DNA of 64,000 nucleotides from Micromonospora andamanensis (lineage in GTDB: Bacteria > Actinomycetota > Actinomycetes > Mycobacteriales > Micromonosporaceae): positions 78,808-142,807 of the forward strand of contig NZ_BOOZ01000018.1 of NCBI RefSeq assembly GCF_016863495.1. The letters are read 5' to 3'. The notes beneath the pieces were generated by a model. It saw only the letters and a program-made list of their open reading frames with translations. It was not told where the DNA came from and did not search any database. The translations under genes were made by a program, and so were the position numbers. Below are positions 25,827-34,858 of the stretch, piece by piece (the first letter of the stretch is position 1; every line of letters begins with the position of its first letter).

Positions 25827-26112
25827 GGCTGTCCTGTCTCCCTGTGGTCACGCCGCCGCGGACGCGGCGGCGGGTCGGCCGGAATCCCGGGCCGACGGTC
25901 TGCCTTCCGACGACGCCCGGGCTGGCGCCGCCGCCTCGGGTGGTCGACGCGGGGGCGTGGACCGGGTACGAGCCGGCGCGCCGGCACCCCGACGTCGGCC
26001 TTCTATCCAATTGTCTCAATGCGCGATTCGAGGAAGACACCCACCCGGGGACGCGTGCGGATGCCTCCCGTTCGAGCTGCCGACGGACCGGCGACCCGGA
26101 CGGGACTCGACG
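25827..26112. other. Leader region between yajC and secD
   Basis: 286 bases without a gene. It contains a strong palindrome CGCCGCCGCG/CGCGGCGGCG (25851-25860/25863-25872) close to the secD ribosome-binding site, which could fold in the secD leader. A low-GC patch near 26000-26025 may hold a minus-strand promoter. SecDF synthesis is leader-regulated in some bacteria, but I see no known motif here. Confidence 0.35.
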
Positions 26113-26451
26113 TCAGTCCTTGACGGCGTCGGTTTCCTCGGCGGCCGACTCGACCGGACGCTCCGCCGGGGTGACCACCCGGGCGATCGCCGGCCGGGCG
26201 AAGCGGGTCTGCACTCCGGGAGCGACCTCCAGCAGGACGCTGTCGTCCTCGACACCGGTGACCGTGCCGTACAGCCCGCCGATGGTGACCACCTCGTCGC
26301 CTGCGGAGAGGTTGGCCTGCATCGACTCGGCCTCGCGGCGACGCTTCTGCTGCGGACGGATCATCATGAAGTACATGACGCCGAAGAGCAGAGCGATCAT
26401 GAGGATCGGCGTGAAGCCGCCCGCTCCGCCGCCTTCTGCTGCGTAGTACAC
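26113..26451 (-). CDS. yajC: Preprotein translocase subunit YajC
   Basis: A 112-residue single-pass membrane protein of the YajC family, an accessory to SecDF. The N-terminal Gly-rich stretch is followed by a membrane helix (FTPILMIALLFGVMYFMMI) and the family block RPQQKRRREAESMQANLSAG, then DEVVTIGGLYGTVTGVEDD. I chose GTG at 26451 (MYYAAEGGG) because GGGAAGG sits nine bases upstream; an ATG at 26469 would add six residues and overlap that site. It is in the ruvCAB-yajC-secDF order. Confidence 0.9.
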   Translation of the reverse strand: MYYAAEGGGAGGFTPILMIALLFGVMYFMMIRPQQKRRREAESMQANLSAGDEVVTIGGLYGTVTGVEDDSVLLEVAPGVQTRFARPAIARVVTPAERPVESAAEETDAVKD

Positions 26452-26589
26452 GGTTGTCGACCTTCCCATTGGCCGCCGGACCGGCGCGTCGGCGCCGGAA
26501 CGGAGGCGGATTTTCACGTCCTGTACAGACCGCGGCGAGTCTAGTCGCTCTGTCTGGGAACGCCGAATGCGGCACAGATCACGAACGGA

Positions 26590-27660
26590 TCACGGCTCGC
26601 CGATGTCCACCGAGAACAGATCGGGCACGGGAGGAGCTTCTGCCGCAAATGTACCATTCGGCGGCGTACGACCCAGATGGTGCCAGGCGGCCTCGGTCGC
26701 CACCCGCCCCCGGGGCGTACGCGCCAGCAGACCGGCCCGCACCAGGAACGGCTCACAGACCTCCTCGACCGTGTCCGGCTGCTCCCCGACCGCCACGGCC
26801 AGGGTCGACAGGCCGACCGGGCCGCCCTTGAACGAATCCACGAGTGCGGTGAGCACCGCCCGGTCGAGCCGGTCCAGCCCGAGGGCGTCCACGTCGTACA
26901 CGGTGAGCGCGGCCCGGGCGGTCTCGATGGTGACCACCCCGTCGGCGCGCACCTCGGCGAAGTCCCGCACCCGACGCAGCAGCCGGTTGGCGATCCGGGG
27001 CGTGCCCCGGGAGCGACAGGCGATCTCCGCCGCGCCGTCCTCGGTGATCGGCACCCCGAGGATGCGCGCCGAGCGGTGCAGCAGCGTCTCCAGGTCGGCC
27101 GGCGCATAGAAGTCCAGGTGCGCCACGAAACCGAACCGGTCCCGCATCGGACCGGTGAGCAGACCCGACCGGGTGGTCGCGCCGACAAGCGTGAACGGCT
27201 CCACGTCGAGCGGGATGGCGGTGGCCCCCGGCCCCTTGCCGACCACCACGTCGACCCGGAAGTCCTCCATCGCGCTGTAGAGCAGCTCCTCCGCCGGCTT
27301 GGCGATCCGGTGGATCTCGTCGATGAAGAGCACGTCCCCCTCGGCCAGACTGGTCAGGATCGCCGCCAGGTCACCGGAGCGTTCGATCGCCGGCCCGCTC
27401 GTCACCCGGATCCCGGCGCCCAGCTCGGCGGCGACGATGTTGGCCAGGGTCGTCTTACCTAAGCCAGGCGGCCCGGAGAGAAGAATGTGGTCGGGTGGGG
27501 AGCCGCGTCGCATCGCGCCCTGGAGCAGCAGGTCGAGCTGGTCCCGGACGCGGTGCTGGGCGATGAACTCGTCCAGCCGCTTCGGCCGGACACTGACCTC
27601 CGCGTCCCGTTCCGCGTCGTTGACGTACGCCGACACCAGGCCACCGTCCGGGCCGGTCAC
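26590..27660 (-). CDS. ruvB: Holliday junction DNA helicase RuvB
   Basis: A 356-residue AAA+ motor that drives branch migration with RuvA. Visible motifs are Walker A LLSGPPGLGKTTLA, Walker B VLFIDEIHR, sensor 1 LVGATTRSG, the arginine finger region GPMRDRFGF and the C-terminal winged helix (LGLDRLDRAVLTALVD). GTG at 27660 follows AAGAAGG. It lies downstream of ruvA on the same strand with a 55-base gap, consistent with a ruvCAB operon. Confidence 0.96.
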   Translation of the reverse strand: MTGPDGGLVSAYVNDAERDAEVSVRPKRLDEFIAQHRVRDQLDLLLQGAMRRGSPPDHILLSGPPGLGKTTLANIVAAELGAGIRVTSGPAIERSGDLAAILTSLAEGDVLFIDEIHRIAKPAEELLYSAMEDFRVDVVVGKGPGATAIPLDVEPFTLVGATTRSGLLTGPMRDRFGFVAHLDFYAPADLETLLHRSARILGVPITEDGAAEIACRSRGTPRIANRLLRRVRDFAEVRADGVVTIETARAALTVYDVDALGLDRLDRAVLTALVDSFKGGPVGLSTLAVAVGEQPDTVEEVCEPFLVRAGLLARTPRGRVATEAAWHHLGRTPPNGTFAAEAPPVPDLFSVDIGEP

Positions 27661-27715
27661 GGAGCCTTCTTCATTCGCGACTGCGGGGCTCGCAAACCCG
27701 GCTCACTCCTCGCGC

Positions 27716-28318
27716 TCATCGGGTACGACCCAGCAGCCGGATCGCCTGCTTCAACAGCACCGGCACCGGCGGGGTGGGACCGTCGACGGTCTCCGCGACG
27801 GCGGCCACGGCCTGGTCGGCCTGGCTGGCCGTCCAACCGAGCCCGACCAGCGCCTGACGGACCTGCTCGGGCCAGCCGCCGCCGGTCACCCCGGCCGCGC
27901 CGTCGACACCGACCGGCACCGGCCCGATCCGGTCGCGCAGCTCCAGCACCAGCCGTTCGGCGCCCTTCTTGCCGATGCCGGGGACCCGGGTCAGCGCCGC
28001 CGTGTCGGCGTTGGCGATGGCCTTGCGCACCGCGTCCGGGGTGTGCACGGCGAGCACCGCCTGCGCCAGGCGTGGGCCGACCCCGCTGGCGGTCTGCAAC
28101 AGCTCGAACAGCGCCTTGGCGTCGTCGTCGGCGAAGCCGTAGAGGGTGAGCGAGTCCTCGCGGACGACAAGGCTGGTGGCCAGCCGGGTCGGCTGGCCGA
28201 CCCGCAGGTCGGCGAGGGTGCCGGGGGCGCACTGCACGGCCAGGCCGACCCCGCCGACCTCGATCACCGCGTGGTCCGGGCCGGTGGCCGTCACCACGCC
28301 ACGCACACTGGCGATCAT
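27716..28318 (-). CDS. ruvA: Holliday junction DNA helicase subunit RuvA
   Basis: A 200-residue RuvA that recognises four-way junctions and loads RuvB. The N-terminal OB domain starts MIASVRGVVTATGPDHAVIEV and contains SLTLYGFADDDAKALFELL. Two helix-hairpin-helix motifs follow: TASGVGPRLAQAVL and VPGIGKKGAERLVLEL. The C-terminal domain III (QVRQALVGLGWTASQADQAV) contacts RuvB. The start ATG at 28318 overlaps the ruvC stop (ATGA), indicating translational coupling. Confidence 0.96.
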   Translation of the reverse strand: MIASVRGVVTATGPDHAVIEVGGVGLAVQCAPGTLADLRVGQPTRLATSLVVREDSLTLYGFADDDAKALFELLQTASGVGPRLAQAVLAVHTPDAVRKAIANADTAALTRVPGIGKKGAERLVLELRDRIGPVPVGVDGAAGVTGGGWPEQVRQALVGLGWTASQADQAVAAVAETVDGPTPPVPVLLKQAIRLLGRTR

Positions 28319-28842
28319 CTCGCTCCTCCTCGTCTGACCCGGTCCGCCGCGGCGGCCAGTTTCGACCGGGTGCCGCCGCGCCAGACGTGGCAGATGGCCA
28401 GCGCGAGGGCGTCCGCGGCGTCCGCCGGCTGGGGCGGCTCGGGCAGCCGCAGCAGCCGGGTGACCATCGCGGTCATCTGGGCCTTGTCCGCCTGGCCGGA
28501 ACCGGTCACCGCCGCCTTCACCTCGCTCGGGGTGTACGTCTGCACCGGCAACCCGGCGCGCGCTCCGGCCAGCACGGCGATCCCGCTGGCCTGGGCGGTG
28601 CCCATCACCGTACGCACGTTGTGCTGGCTGAACACCCGCTCCACGGCCACGCTGTCCGGCCGGTGCTCGGCGACCAGGTCGGTCAACGAGCGGTCCAGGT
28701 GCAGCAGGCGGGTGGGCAACTCGTCGGCCGGATCGGTGTAGACGACGTAGTAGGCGATCAGCGTGCACGGCCGGCCGGGCACCCCCTCGACCACGCCGAC
28801 CCCGCACCGGGTCAGCCCCGGGTCGACACCGAGCACCCGCAC
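28315..28842 (-). CDS. ruvC: Crossover junction endodeoxyribonuclease RuvC
   Basis: A 175-residue resolvase that nicks Holliday junctions. Acidic active-site positions are visible: Asp in VLGVDPGLTRCG, Glu in VAVERVFSQHN and the pair in DAADALALAICH. GTG at 28842 (VRVLGVDPG) follows GGAGGGAGG, an excellent ribosome-binding site. It is first in the ruvCAB cluster. yebC, its usual actinobacterial upstream neighbour, is not adjacent here; it is found 32 kb away at 61.0-61.8 kb. Confidence 0.96.
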   Translation of the reverse strand: MRVLGVDPGLTRCGVGVVEGVPGRPCTLIAYYVVYTDPADELPTRLLHLDRSLTDLVAEHRPDSVAVERVFSQHNVRTVMGTAQASGIAVLAGARAGLPVQTYTPSEVKAAVTGSGQADKAQMTAMVTRLLRLPEPPQPADAADALALAICHVWRGGTRSKLAAAADRVRRGGAR

Positions 28843-29032
28843 GCCGCCTCCCTCCAGCCGCCGGGCAGTACGTGTGTTCGACACCCTACCGATGCCGTCG
28901 CCACGCCGCGCCACGGGACACGCCAGTCGTGGCGAGCGGGACAGCAGTGTAGAGCCCGGCCACAGCGTGCGGTGGGAGTATGTGCCGCGACCCCATGTGC
29001 GCCCGGCCACACAGCTCGTAACTTCATGCGCC

Positions 29033-29815
29033 ATGACGGCAGAACCCGTGGCGGTCCCCCACGTCGTGAACGTCGACCTGGCCGGTCGTACCGCCCTCGT
29101 GACGGGCGGGGGCGGCGGCATCGGTCGGGCCTGCGCCCTGCGGCTGGCCGCGGCGGGCGCGACGGTGGTGGTCGTCGACCGCAACGTCGAGGCGGCCAAG
29201 CTGGTGGCCGCCGAGGCCGGCGGCCGGGCCGAGGGGGTGGACCTCGCCGACCCGACGGCCGTGGACGCGCTCGACGCCGACGTCGACATCGTGGTCAACA
29301 ACGCCGGCCTGCAACACGTGGCGCCGCTCCAGGACTTTCCCGTCGAACGGTTCGAGTACATCCAGCGGGTGATGGTGGAGGCGCCGTTCCTGCTGATCCG
29401 GCGGGCACTGCCGCACATGTACGCCCGTGGCTGGGGCCGGATCGTGAACATCTCCTCGGTGCACGGGTTGCGCGCCTCGCCGTACAAGGCAGCCTACGTC
29501 TCGGCGAAACACGCGCTGGAAGGGCTGTCGAAGGTGGTGGCGTTGGAGGGGGCGGCGCACGGGGTGACCGCCAACTGCATCAACCCGGCGTACGTGCGGA
29601 CCGCGCTCGTGGAGAGCCAGATCGCCGACCAGTCGGCCGCCCACGGCATCCCCGAGTCCGAGGTGATCGAGAAGATCATGCTGGCCCGCGCGGCGGTCAA
29701 ACGGCTCATCGAACCCGAGGAGGTGGCGGAGCTGCTGGCGTACCTCTGCTCTCCCCCGGCCGGGTTCCTCACCGGCGCCTCGATCGCGCTCGACGGGGGC
29801 TGGACGGCGAATTAG
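29033..29815 (+). CDS. SDR oxidoreductase, 3-hydroxybutyrate dehydrogenase-like
   Basis: A 260-residue classical short-chain dehydrogenase. The cofactor motif TGGGGGIGRA is at about residues 25-34, NNAG at about 88-91, catalytic Ser in NISSVHG and Tyr-x-x-x-Lys in YVSAKHAL. The blocks NNAGLQHVAPLQDFP and NCINPAYVRTALVESQIADQ are characteristic of 3-hydroxybutyrate dehydrogenase (oxidation of D-3-hydroxybutyrate to acetoacetate with NAD). This is strong resemblance, not proof. ATG at 29033. The PucR-like regulator begins 18 bases after its stop, so the two are likely one transcript. Confidence 0.88.
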   Translation: MTAEPVAVPHVVNVDLAGRTALVTGGGGGIGRACALRLAAAGATVVVVDRNVEAAKLVAAEAGGRAEGVDLADPTAVDALDADVDIVVNNAGLQHVAPLQDFPVERFEYIQRVMVEAPFLLIRRALPHMYARGWGRIVNISSVHGLRASPYKAAYVSAKHALEGLSKVVALEGAAHGVTANCINPAYVRTALVESQIADQSAAHGIPESEVIEKIMLARAAVKRLIEPEEVAELLAYLCSPPAGFLTGASIALDGGWTAN

Positions 29816-29832
29816 CGCCGGCCACCCGCAGA

Positions 29833-31749
29833 ATGTCGGTCATGTCGTCGCCTGTGGAGTTCCTGGAACTGCTCGCCCGGGAGGCCGCCGCTGTCGAGTT
29901 CGAGGGACCGCTCATCGCCGCCCGCTCGGCCGGGCTGCCCGCCGAGCGCCTCGCCGAGCTGGAGCAGGCCAAGACGGTGGCGCTGCGGGTCCGGGCGCTG
30001 CTGGAACGCCGCCGCCGCCGGGAGAGCGAGCTGTCCGGCCTGTACGACACGGTCAGCGACCTGGCCGGGCTGCGCGACCTGGACGAGGTGCTGCGGGCGA
30101 TCGTGCACCGGGCCCGGCACCTGCTCGGCGCGGACGTCGCCTACATGACGCTCAACGACGCCGAGCGCGGCGACACCTACATGCGGGTGACCGACGGCTC
30201 GGTCTCCGCCCAGTTCCAGCGGCTGCGGCTGCCGATGGGCGCCGGACTCGGCGGCCTGGTGGCGCAGTCCGGCGCCCCGTACGTCACCGCGAACTATCCG
30301 CAGGACGAACGGTTCCACCACACCCGGGAGATCGACGCCGGGGTGGGTGAGGAAGGGCTGGTGGCGATCCTCGGGGTGCCGCTGCGGCTCGGCTCGACGA
30401 GCATCGGGGTGCTCTACGCGGCCAACCGCACGGCCCGGCCGTTCGCCCGCGAGGAGGTGGCGCTGCTGCTCTCACTGGCGGCCCACGCCGCGGTGGCGAT
30501 CGACACCGCGCGGCTGCTGGCCGAGACCCGCGCGGCGCTCGAGGAACTCTCCTCGGCGAACACCACGATCCGCGCGCACAGCAGTTCGGTGGAGCGGGCC
30601 GCGGCGGCCCACGACCGGATGACCGCGCTGGTGTTGCGCGGCGGTGGGGTGGAGGACGTGGCCGCGGCGGTCACCGACGTGCTCGGTGGCGCGCTGCTGG
30701 CGCTCGACGCCGAGGGTCGACGCCTGGCCCAGGTCGGCGAGATCGACGAGCCGGACCGCGCGGAGATCGTCGAGGCGGTCGCGGCGTCGCGGACCGAGGG
30801 ACGCAGCGTACGTCGGGGCGTGTTGTGGTACGCCGCCGTGGTGGCCGGCGCGGAGAACCTGGGCGTGCTGGTGCTGCGTCCCGAGGGCGAACCGGCCGAC
30901 GCCGACCAGCGGATCCTGGAACGGGCGGCGCTGGTGACCGCCCTGCTGCTGCTGTTCCGGCGTACCGTCGCCGAGGCGGAGGGGCGGGTCCGGGGCGAGT
31001 TGCTCGACGACCTGATCGCCCGGCCGCTGCGCGACCCGGACGCGTTGCGTGGTCGGGCCCGCCGGCTGGGCGTCGAGCTGGACGCGCCACACGTGCTGGT
31101 GGCCGTCGGCGACGACGCCATCGCGGCGACCGGCTCCGCCCGGCAGCGGGTGCTCTCCTGGGCCACCACGTACGCCTCGACCCGGGGCGGCCTGGCCGCG
31201 GCGCGCGACGGCCGGGTGGCGCTGATGCTGCCCGGGCAGGACGCCGGTGGCAGCGCCCGGGCGGTGGCCCGGGACCTGTCCCGGATCACCGGTCGGCCGG
31301 TGACCGCCGGGGCGAGCGGCCCGTCCACCGGCCCCGATTCGCTTGCCGCCGCGTTCCGGGAGGCGGACCGTTGCCTGACCGCGCTCGGCGCGCTGGGCCG
31401 GTCGGGGCAGGGGGCGAGCAGCGCCGAGCTGGGTTTCGTCGGGCTGTTGCTGGGTGCCGTCGACGACGGCGGCGACGCCGACGTCAGCCGTTTCCTCACC
31501 GCCACCATCGGCCCGGTGATCGACTACGACGCCCGGCGGGGTACCGCGTTGGTGCGGACCCTGGAGGCGTACTTCGGGGTGGGCGGCAGCCTCGCCCGGG
31601 CCGCCGAGCAGTTGCACGTGCACGTCAACACGGTGACGCAGCGGCTGGAGCGGGTCGGGCAGTTGCTCGGCGTCGACTGGCAGCGGCCCGACCGGGCCCT
31701 GGAGGTGCAGCTGGCGCTGCGGCTGCACCGGCTGCGTACGCCCGGCTGA
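29833..31749 (+). CDS. GAF-domain PucR/CdaR-type transcriptional regulator
   Basis: A 638-residue regulator. Residues about 55-95 are helical (LLERRRRRESELSGLYDTV). A GAF domain follows at about 80-235 (LDEVLRAIVHRARHLLGADV, GLVAILGVPLRLGSTSIGVLYA). A coiled linker and a second sensory region come next, and the C-terminus ends in the PucR helix-turn-helix (ALVRTLEAYFGVGGSLARAA, LHVHVNTVTQRLERVGQLLG). It probably controls the preceding 3-hydroxybutyrate dehydrogenase-like gene, and the GAF ligand is unknown. ATG at 29833 or 29842; neither has a clear ribosome-binding site, consistent with coupling to the upstream gene. Confidence 0.87.
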   Translation: MSVMSSPVEFLELLAREAAAVEFEGPLIAARSAGLPAERLAELEQAKTVALRVRALLERRRRRESELSGLYDTVSDLAGLRDLDEVLRAIVHRARHLLGADVAYMTLNDAERGDTYMRVTDGSVSAQFQRLRLPMGAGLGGLVAQSGAPYVTANYPQDERFHHTREIDAGVGEEGLVAILGVPLRLGSTSIGVLYAANRTARPFAREEVALLLSLAAHAAVAIDTARLLAETRAALEELSSANTTIRAHSSSVERAAAAHDRMTALVLRGGGVEDVAAAVTDVLGGALLALDAEGRRLAQVGEIDEPDRAEIVEAVAASRTEGRSVRRGVLWYAAVVAGAENLGVLVLRPEGEPADADQRILERAALVTALLLLFRRTVAEAEGRVRGELLDDLIARPLRDPDALRGRARRLGVELDAPHVLVAVGDDAIAATGSARQRVLSWATTYASTRGGLAAARDGRVALMLPGQDAGGSARAVARDLSRITGRPVTAGASGPSTGPDSLAAAFREADRCLTALGALGRSGQGASSAELGFVGLLLGAVDDGGDADVSRFLTATIGPVIDYDARRGTALVRTLEAYFGVGGSLARAAEQLHVHVNTVTQRLERVGQLLGVDWQRPDRALEVQLALRLHRLRTPG

Positions 31750-31773
31750 GGATGCTCGGTGGCCGGGTCGGGC

Positions 31774-32487
31774 TCAGTGCTCGCCGAGGTGCTGCCGGGT
31801 CTCGCGGATAGCCTCCTCGGCCGCCGCCCGCTCCTGCGGGGTGGTGCCGCGCCTGGCGGCCAGCCACGCGCGGAGCAGTTCGAACGCGATCGGCAGGACC
31901 GAGATCGCCACGATGCCGATGAGGATGTACTCGATGTTCGCCTTGACGAACGGGATCTGGCCCAGGAAGTAGCCGAGCACCGTCACCCCGGTGCCCCAGA
32001 GGATGCCACCGACCACGTTGTAGACGACGAAGGTGCGGTAGTTCATCCGGCTCACCCCGGCCACGATCGGGGTGAACGTCCGCACGATCGGCACGAACCG
32101 CGCCAGCACGATGGAGCGGGCACCGTACTTCTCGAAGAAGTCGTGGGCCTTGAGCAGGTTCTCCTGTTTGAACAGCCGGGAGTTCGGGCGGCGGAAGAGG
32201 GCCGGTCCGACCTTACGGCCGAAGAGGTAGCCGACCTGGTCGCCGGCGATCGCGGCGACGGTGATCAACAGGCACACCAACCAGAGCGGGTAGCGCAGAT
32301 ACTGCCCGTCGGCGACCAGCAGCCCGGTGGTGAACAGCAGCGAGTCGCCCGGCAGGAAGAAGCCGATGAGCAGCCCGGACTCGGCAAAGACGATCACCAG
32401 GATGCCGATCAGCCCGAACGTCGAGATCAGCCACTCAGGTTCGAGCCAGTCGGGCCCGAGGGCCAGCGAGGCGATGGGCGTCGGCAC
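31774..32487 (-). CDS. DedA family membrane protein
   Basis: A 237-residue DedA/SNARE-associated-type protein with four to six membrane helices. The family pattern is clear: FAESGLLIGFFLPGDSLLF near the N-terminus, then GDQVGYLFGRKVG, ARFVPIVRTFTPIVAGVSRM and the YNVVGGILWGTGVTVLGYFLG helix. The proline and arginine in the ARFVPIVRT stretch match DedA proteins implicated in lipid-carrier flipping and membrane-potential maintenance. GTG at 32487 follows GGAGG. It is convergent with the PucR gene, 24 bases apart. Confidence 0.9.
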   Translation of the reverse strand: MPTPIASLALGPDWLEPEWLISTFGLIGILVIVFAESGLLIGFFLPGDSLLFTTGLLVADGQYLRYPLWLVCLLITVAAIAGDQVGYLFGRKVGPALFRRPNSRLFKQENLLKAHDFFEKYGARSIVLARFVPIVRTFTPIVAGVSRMNYRTFVVYNVVGGILWGTGVTVLGYFLGQIPFVKANIEYILIGIVAISVLPIAFELLRAWLAARRGTTPQERAAAEEAIRETRQHLGEH

Positions 32488-32553
32488 GAGGAAACCTCCG
32501 AAAGCTACTGTGGCGTCACCCGCACGCTCCGGGGACGCCCGTAGTCTAGGCCG

Positions 32554-32574
32554 CGCCCGTCCCCGCGACGGGCG
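32554..32574 (-). terminator. Stem-loop after the TetR gene
   Basis: CGCCCGT (32554-32560) and ACGGGCG (32568-32574) form a seven-bp stem with a seven-base loop, four bases past the TetR stop on the minus strand. A short T-poor terminator is plausible. Confidence 0.5.
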
Positions 32575-32577
32575 ACA

Positions 32578-33183
32578 TCAGGCACCGCCGGCCCGGATGC
32601 CGGCGAGTACGCCATCCACGATCTTCTCGGCGAGAGTGGTCTCGTCGAGGTCGGGGTGCCAGCGCATCATCCGTTGGATGAGCATCGGACCGGTGAGCAT
32701 CGCCATCGTCACGTCGATGTCGAGGTCGGCCCGAAGCTCACCATCGCGCACCCCGCGTTGCAGTACCTCCCGCATCACGGCCCGGCGTGGCTCGATGATG
32801 TTCTGGTAGAGCGCGTGGTGTTCGGGGCTGCGGTTCACCTCGGGCACGAGGCAGGGCATGATGCGTTCCGCCCGGGGGTCGATGGTGTGCCCGACCGCGC
32901 CGACAAGTGTGATCAGGTCCTCGCGGACGGATCGCCCGGCCGGCTGCGGCACGTTGCCCTTCAGGGTGCGCAACGCGTCGCGGAGCAACGCGTCCTTGCC
33001 CGACCAGCGGCGGTAGATGGTGGCCTTGCCCACCCCGGCCCGTGCGGCGATCGCCTCGATCGAGATCGCCTCGATGGTGCTGCCCTCCGCGAGCAGGTCC
33101 AGGGCGGCCTCGATGATCGCCTCGTCCGCCCGGACGCTTCGTGGTCGTCCGGGTGGTCGTGCCGCGTCCGCCGTGCCTGTCAT
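32578..33183 (-). CDS. TetR family transcriptional regulator (linked to DHA2 pump)
   Basis: A 201-residue TetR-type repressor. The N-terminal helix-turn-helix reads AIIEAALDLLAEGSTIEAIS then IEAIAARAGVGKATIYRRWS, canonical TetR_N. The ligand domain (residues 70-200) resembles the AcrR/TetR_C_16 type. It starts four bases after the stop of the MFS pump gene, so pump and repressor form an operon. A direct repeat CGATACGGT upstream of the pump could be its operator. Confidence 0.9.
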   Translation of the reverse strand: MTGTADAARPPGRPRSVRADEAIIEAALDLLAEGSTIEAISIEAIAARAGVGKATIYRRWSGKDALLRDALRTLKGNVPQPAGRSVREDLITLVGAVGHTIDPRAERIMPCLVPEVNRSPEHHALYQNIIEPRRAVMREVLQRGVRDGELRADLDIDVTMAMLTGPMLIQRMMRWHPDLDETTLAEKIVDGVLAGIRAGGA

Positions 33184-33187
33184 CTGC

Positions 33188-34765
33188 TCATTGTCGCTGG
33201 CCCGGTGCGGCACCGGCCAACTCGGGTTCGCCGATCGGTGACGAGCCGCCGGCCGTGGACCGCCCGGGCATCCAGCGCAGGGCCACCAGAATGCCGGCCG
33301 CGGCGACCAGCGCGGCGAGCGTCGCCGAGAGGTGCATGGCCGAGACAAAGGAGTCGTTGGCCGCCGCGACGAGTTGCGGGCCCGCCGGCTCGAGCTGACC
33401 GGCCGCGGCGTACGCGCCCGCGATGGATTCACCGGCTGCCGCACCGGCGGCCGGCGGCAGCTCCGCCAGGGCCGGCTCGATGCCGCTGCGGTAGCCCGCC
33501 GCCAGCACCGAGCCGATCACCGCGACGCCGAGCGCGGCGGCGACCTGCCGGATGGTGTTGCTGACCGCGGAGCCGACGCCGGCCTTCTCCCGGGGCAGCG
33601 CCGACATGATCGATTCGGTGGCCGGCGGCATGATGTTCGCCATCCCGACGCCCTGTAGGAAGAAGGCGACGAGCACCACCCAGATGGGCGTGGCGGCGTC
33701 GACGAAGGCGAACGCGGCCAACGCCACCGAGGTCAGCACCAGCCCCACCACCGACACCGAGCGGGCGCCGTACCTGCGGACCATCGTGGCGCTGCGCGGG
33801 GCGAAGGCGAGTTGGGCGACGGCGAACGGCAGGAAGAGCAGCCCGGTTTCGAGAGGGCTGTAGCCGCGCACCAGTTGCAGATAGAACGAGCTGAAGAACA
33901 TCACACCCATGGCGGCGAAGAAGACCAGCCCGATCATCGCCACCGGGGCGGCGAAGCGGGGCACCCGGAACAGTCGGACGTCCAGCGACGGGTGGCTGCT
34001 GCGCCGCTCATGCAGCACGAACCCGGCCAGCACCGCGACGCCGCCGACGATCGAGACCCAGACCAGGGGGCGGCCGAAGCCGTGCTCGCCGCCGTCGATG
34101 ATGCCGTAGGTGAGGGCGACCAGGCCGACCACCGAGAGCAGCACACCGAACACGTCGACGCGGCCCGGATCGGGGTCGCGCGACTCGGGCACCAGCAGCG
34201 CGACCAGGAGCACGCCGAGCGCCACCACCGGCACGTTGATCAGGAAGACCGAGCCCCACCAGTAGTGCTCCAGCAGCACGCCACCGAGGACCGGCCCGAT
34301 CGCCACCGCCAGACCTACCGCGCCGGCCCAGATCCCGATGGCCCGCCCTCGCTCCCGAGGGTCGAAGACGTTGGAGATGATCGACAGGGTGGCCGGCATG
34401 ATGGCCGCGCCGCCGACCCCCATCAGCGCGCGGGCCGCGATCAACTGGACCGGATTCTGCGCGTACGCCGACAGCAGTGACGCCAGACCGAAGAGCGCGA
34501 GCCCGATCACCAGCATCCTGCGACGGCCAGCCCGGTCCCCGAGCACGCCGAAGGTGAACAGCAGCCCGGCGAAGACCAGGGTGTAGGAGTTGATCGACCA
34601 CTCCAACTCGCCCTGGCTCGCCCCGAGCCCGTGCACCGGGTCAGCGAGCGTGCGTAGCGCGACGTTGAGAATCGTGTTGTCGAGGACGACCACGAGCAGG
34701 CTGATCACCAGCACCCCGAGGATCGCCCACCTCCTCGGGTGTCCGGTGTTCTCGCTCGGCTGCAT
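33188..34765 (-). CDS. DHA2-type MFS drug efflux transporter (14 helices)
   Basis: A 525-residue proton-driven exporter of the EmrB/QacA (DHA2) family. The family motif LDNTILNVALRTLA is in helix 1, GDRAGRRRMLVIGL follows helix 2, and GPVLGGVLLEHYWWGSVFLINVP is the helix 5 motif C region. Fourteen hydrophobic segments can be traced. ATG at 34765. The downstream TetR gene is the likely local repressor. Substrates cannot be inferred. A second unrelated-looking DHA2/TetR module lies at 45.3-47.6 kb. Confidence 0.9.
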   Translation of the reverse strand: MQPSENTGHPRRWAILGVLVISLLVVVLDNTILNVALRTLADPVHGLGASQGELEWSINSYTLVFAGLLFTFGVLGDRAGRRRMLVIGLALFGLASLLSAYAQNPVQLIAARALMGVGGAAIMPATLSIISNVFDPRERGRAIGIWAGAVGLAVAIGPVLGGVLLEHYWWGSVFLINVPVVALGVLLVALLVPESRDPDPGRVDVFGVLLSVVGLVALTYGIIDGGEHGFGRPLVWVSIVGGVAVLAGFVLHERRSSHPSLDVRLFRVPRFAAPVAMIGLVFFAAMGVMFFSSFYLQLVRGYSPLETGLLFLPFAVAQLAFAPRSATMVRRYGARSVSVVGLVLTSVALAAFAFVDAATPIWVVLVAFFLQGVGMANIMPPATESIMSALPREKAGVGSAVSNTIRQVAAALGVAVIGSVLAAGYRSGIEPALAELPPAAGAAAGESIAGAYAAAGQLEPAGPQLVAAANDSFVSAMHLSATLAALVAAAGILVALRWMPGRSTAGGSSPIGEPELAGAAPGQRQ

Positions 34766-34780
34766 CTCCGCCCCCGGTTT

Positions 34781-34841
34781 CGATACGGTCCCGTCCGTAG
34801 TGGCCCTGAGCGTAATGCATTTACGATACGGTACGGTTCCG
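34781..34841. promoter_or_regulatory. Candidate TetR operator: direct repeat CGATACGGT upstream of DHA2 pump
   Basis: CGATACGGT occurs at 34781-34789 and again at 34824-34832. The second is followed by ACGGTTCCG and the first by CCCGTCCG, both adding CGG/CCG half-symmetry. The 43-base spacing covers the region just upstream of the pump ATG at 34765. The sequence is lower in GC than its surroundings and probably contains the promoter. Confidence 0.5.
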
Positions 34842-34858
34842 TTTCGCTATGACGCCGG

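Noticed and set aside
24060..26112. Additional genes opposite or between secD and yajC
   Set aside because: The frames found are complements of secD or Pro/Arg-rich noise without ribosome-binding sites.
28387..29832. N-terminal 480 codons of a large plus-strand frame leading into the PucR-like regulator
   Set aside because: They are antisense to ruvC and an out-of-frame copy of the SDR gene. The regulator begins at 29833 or 29842.
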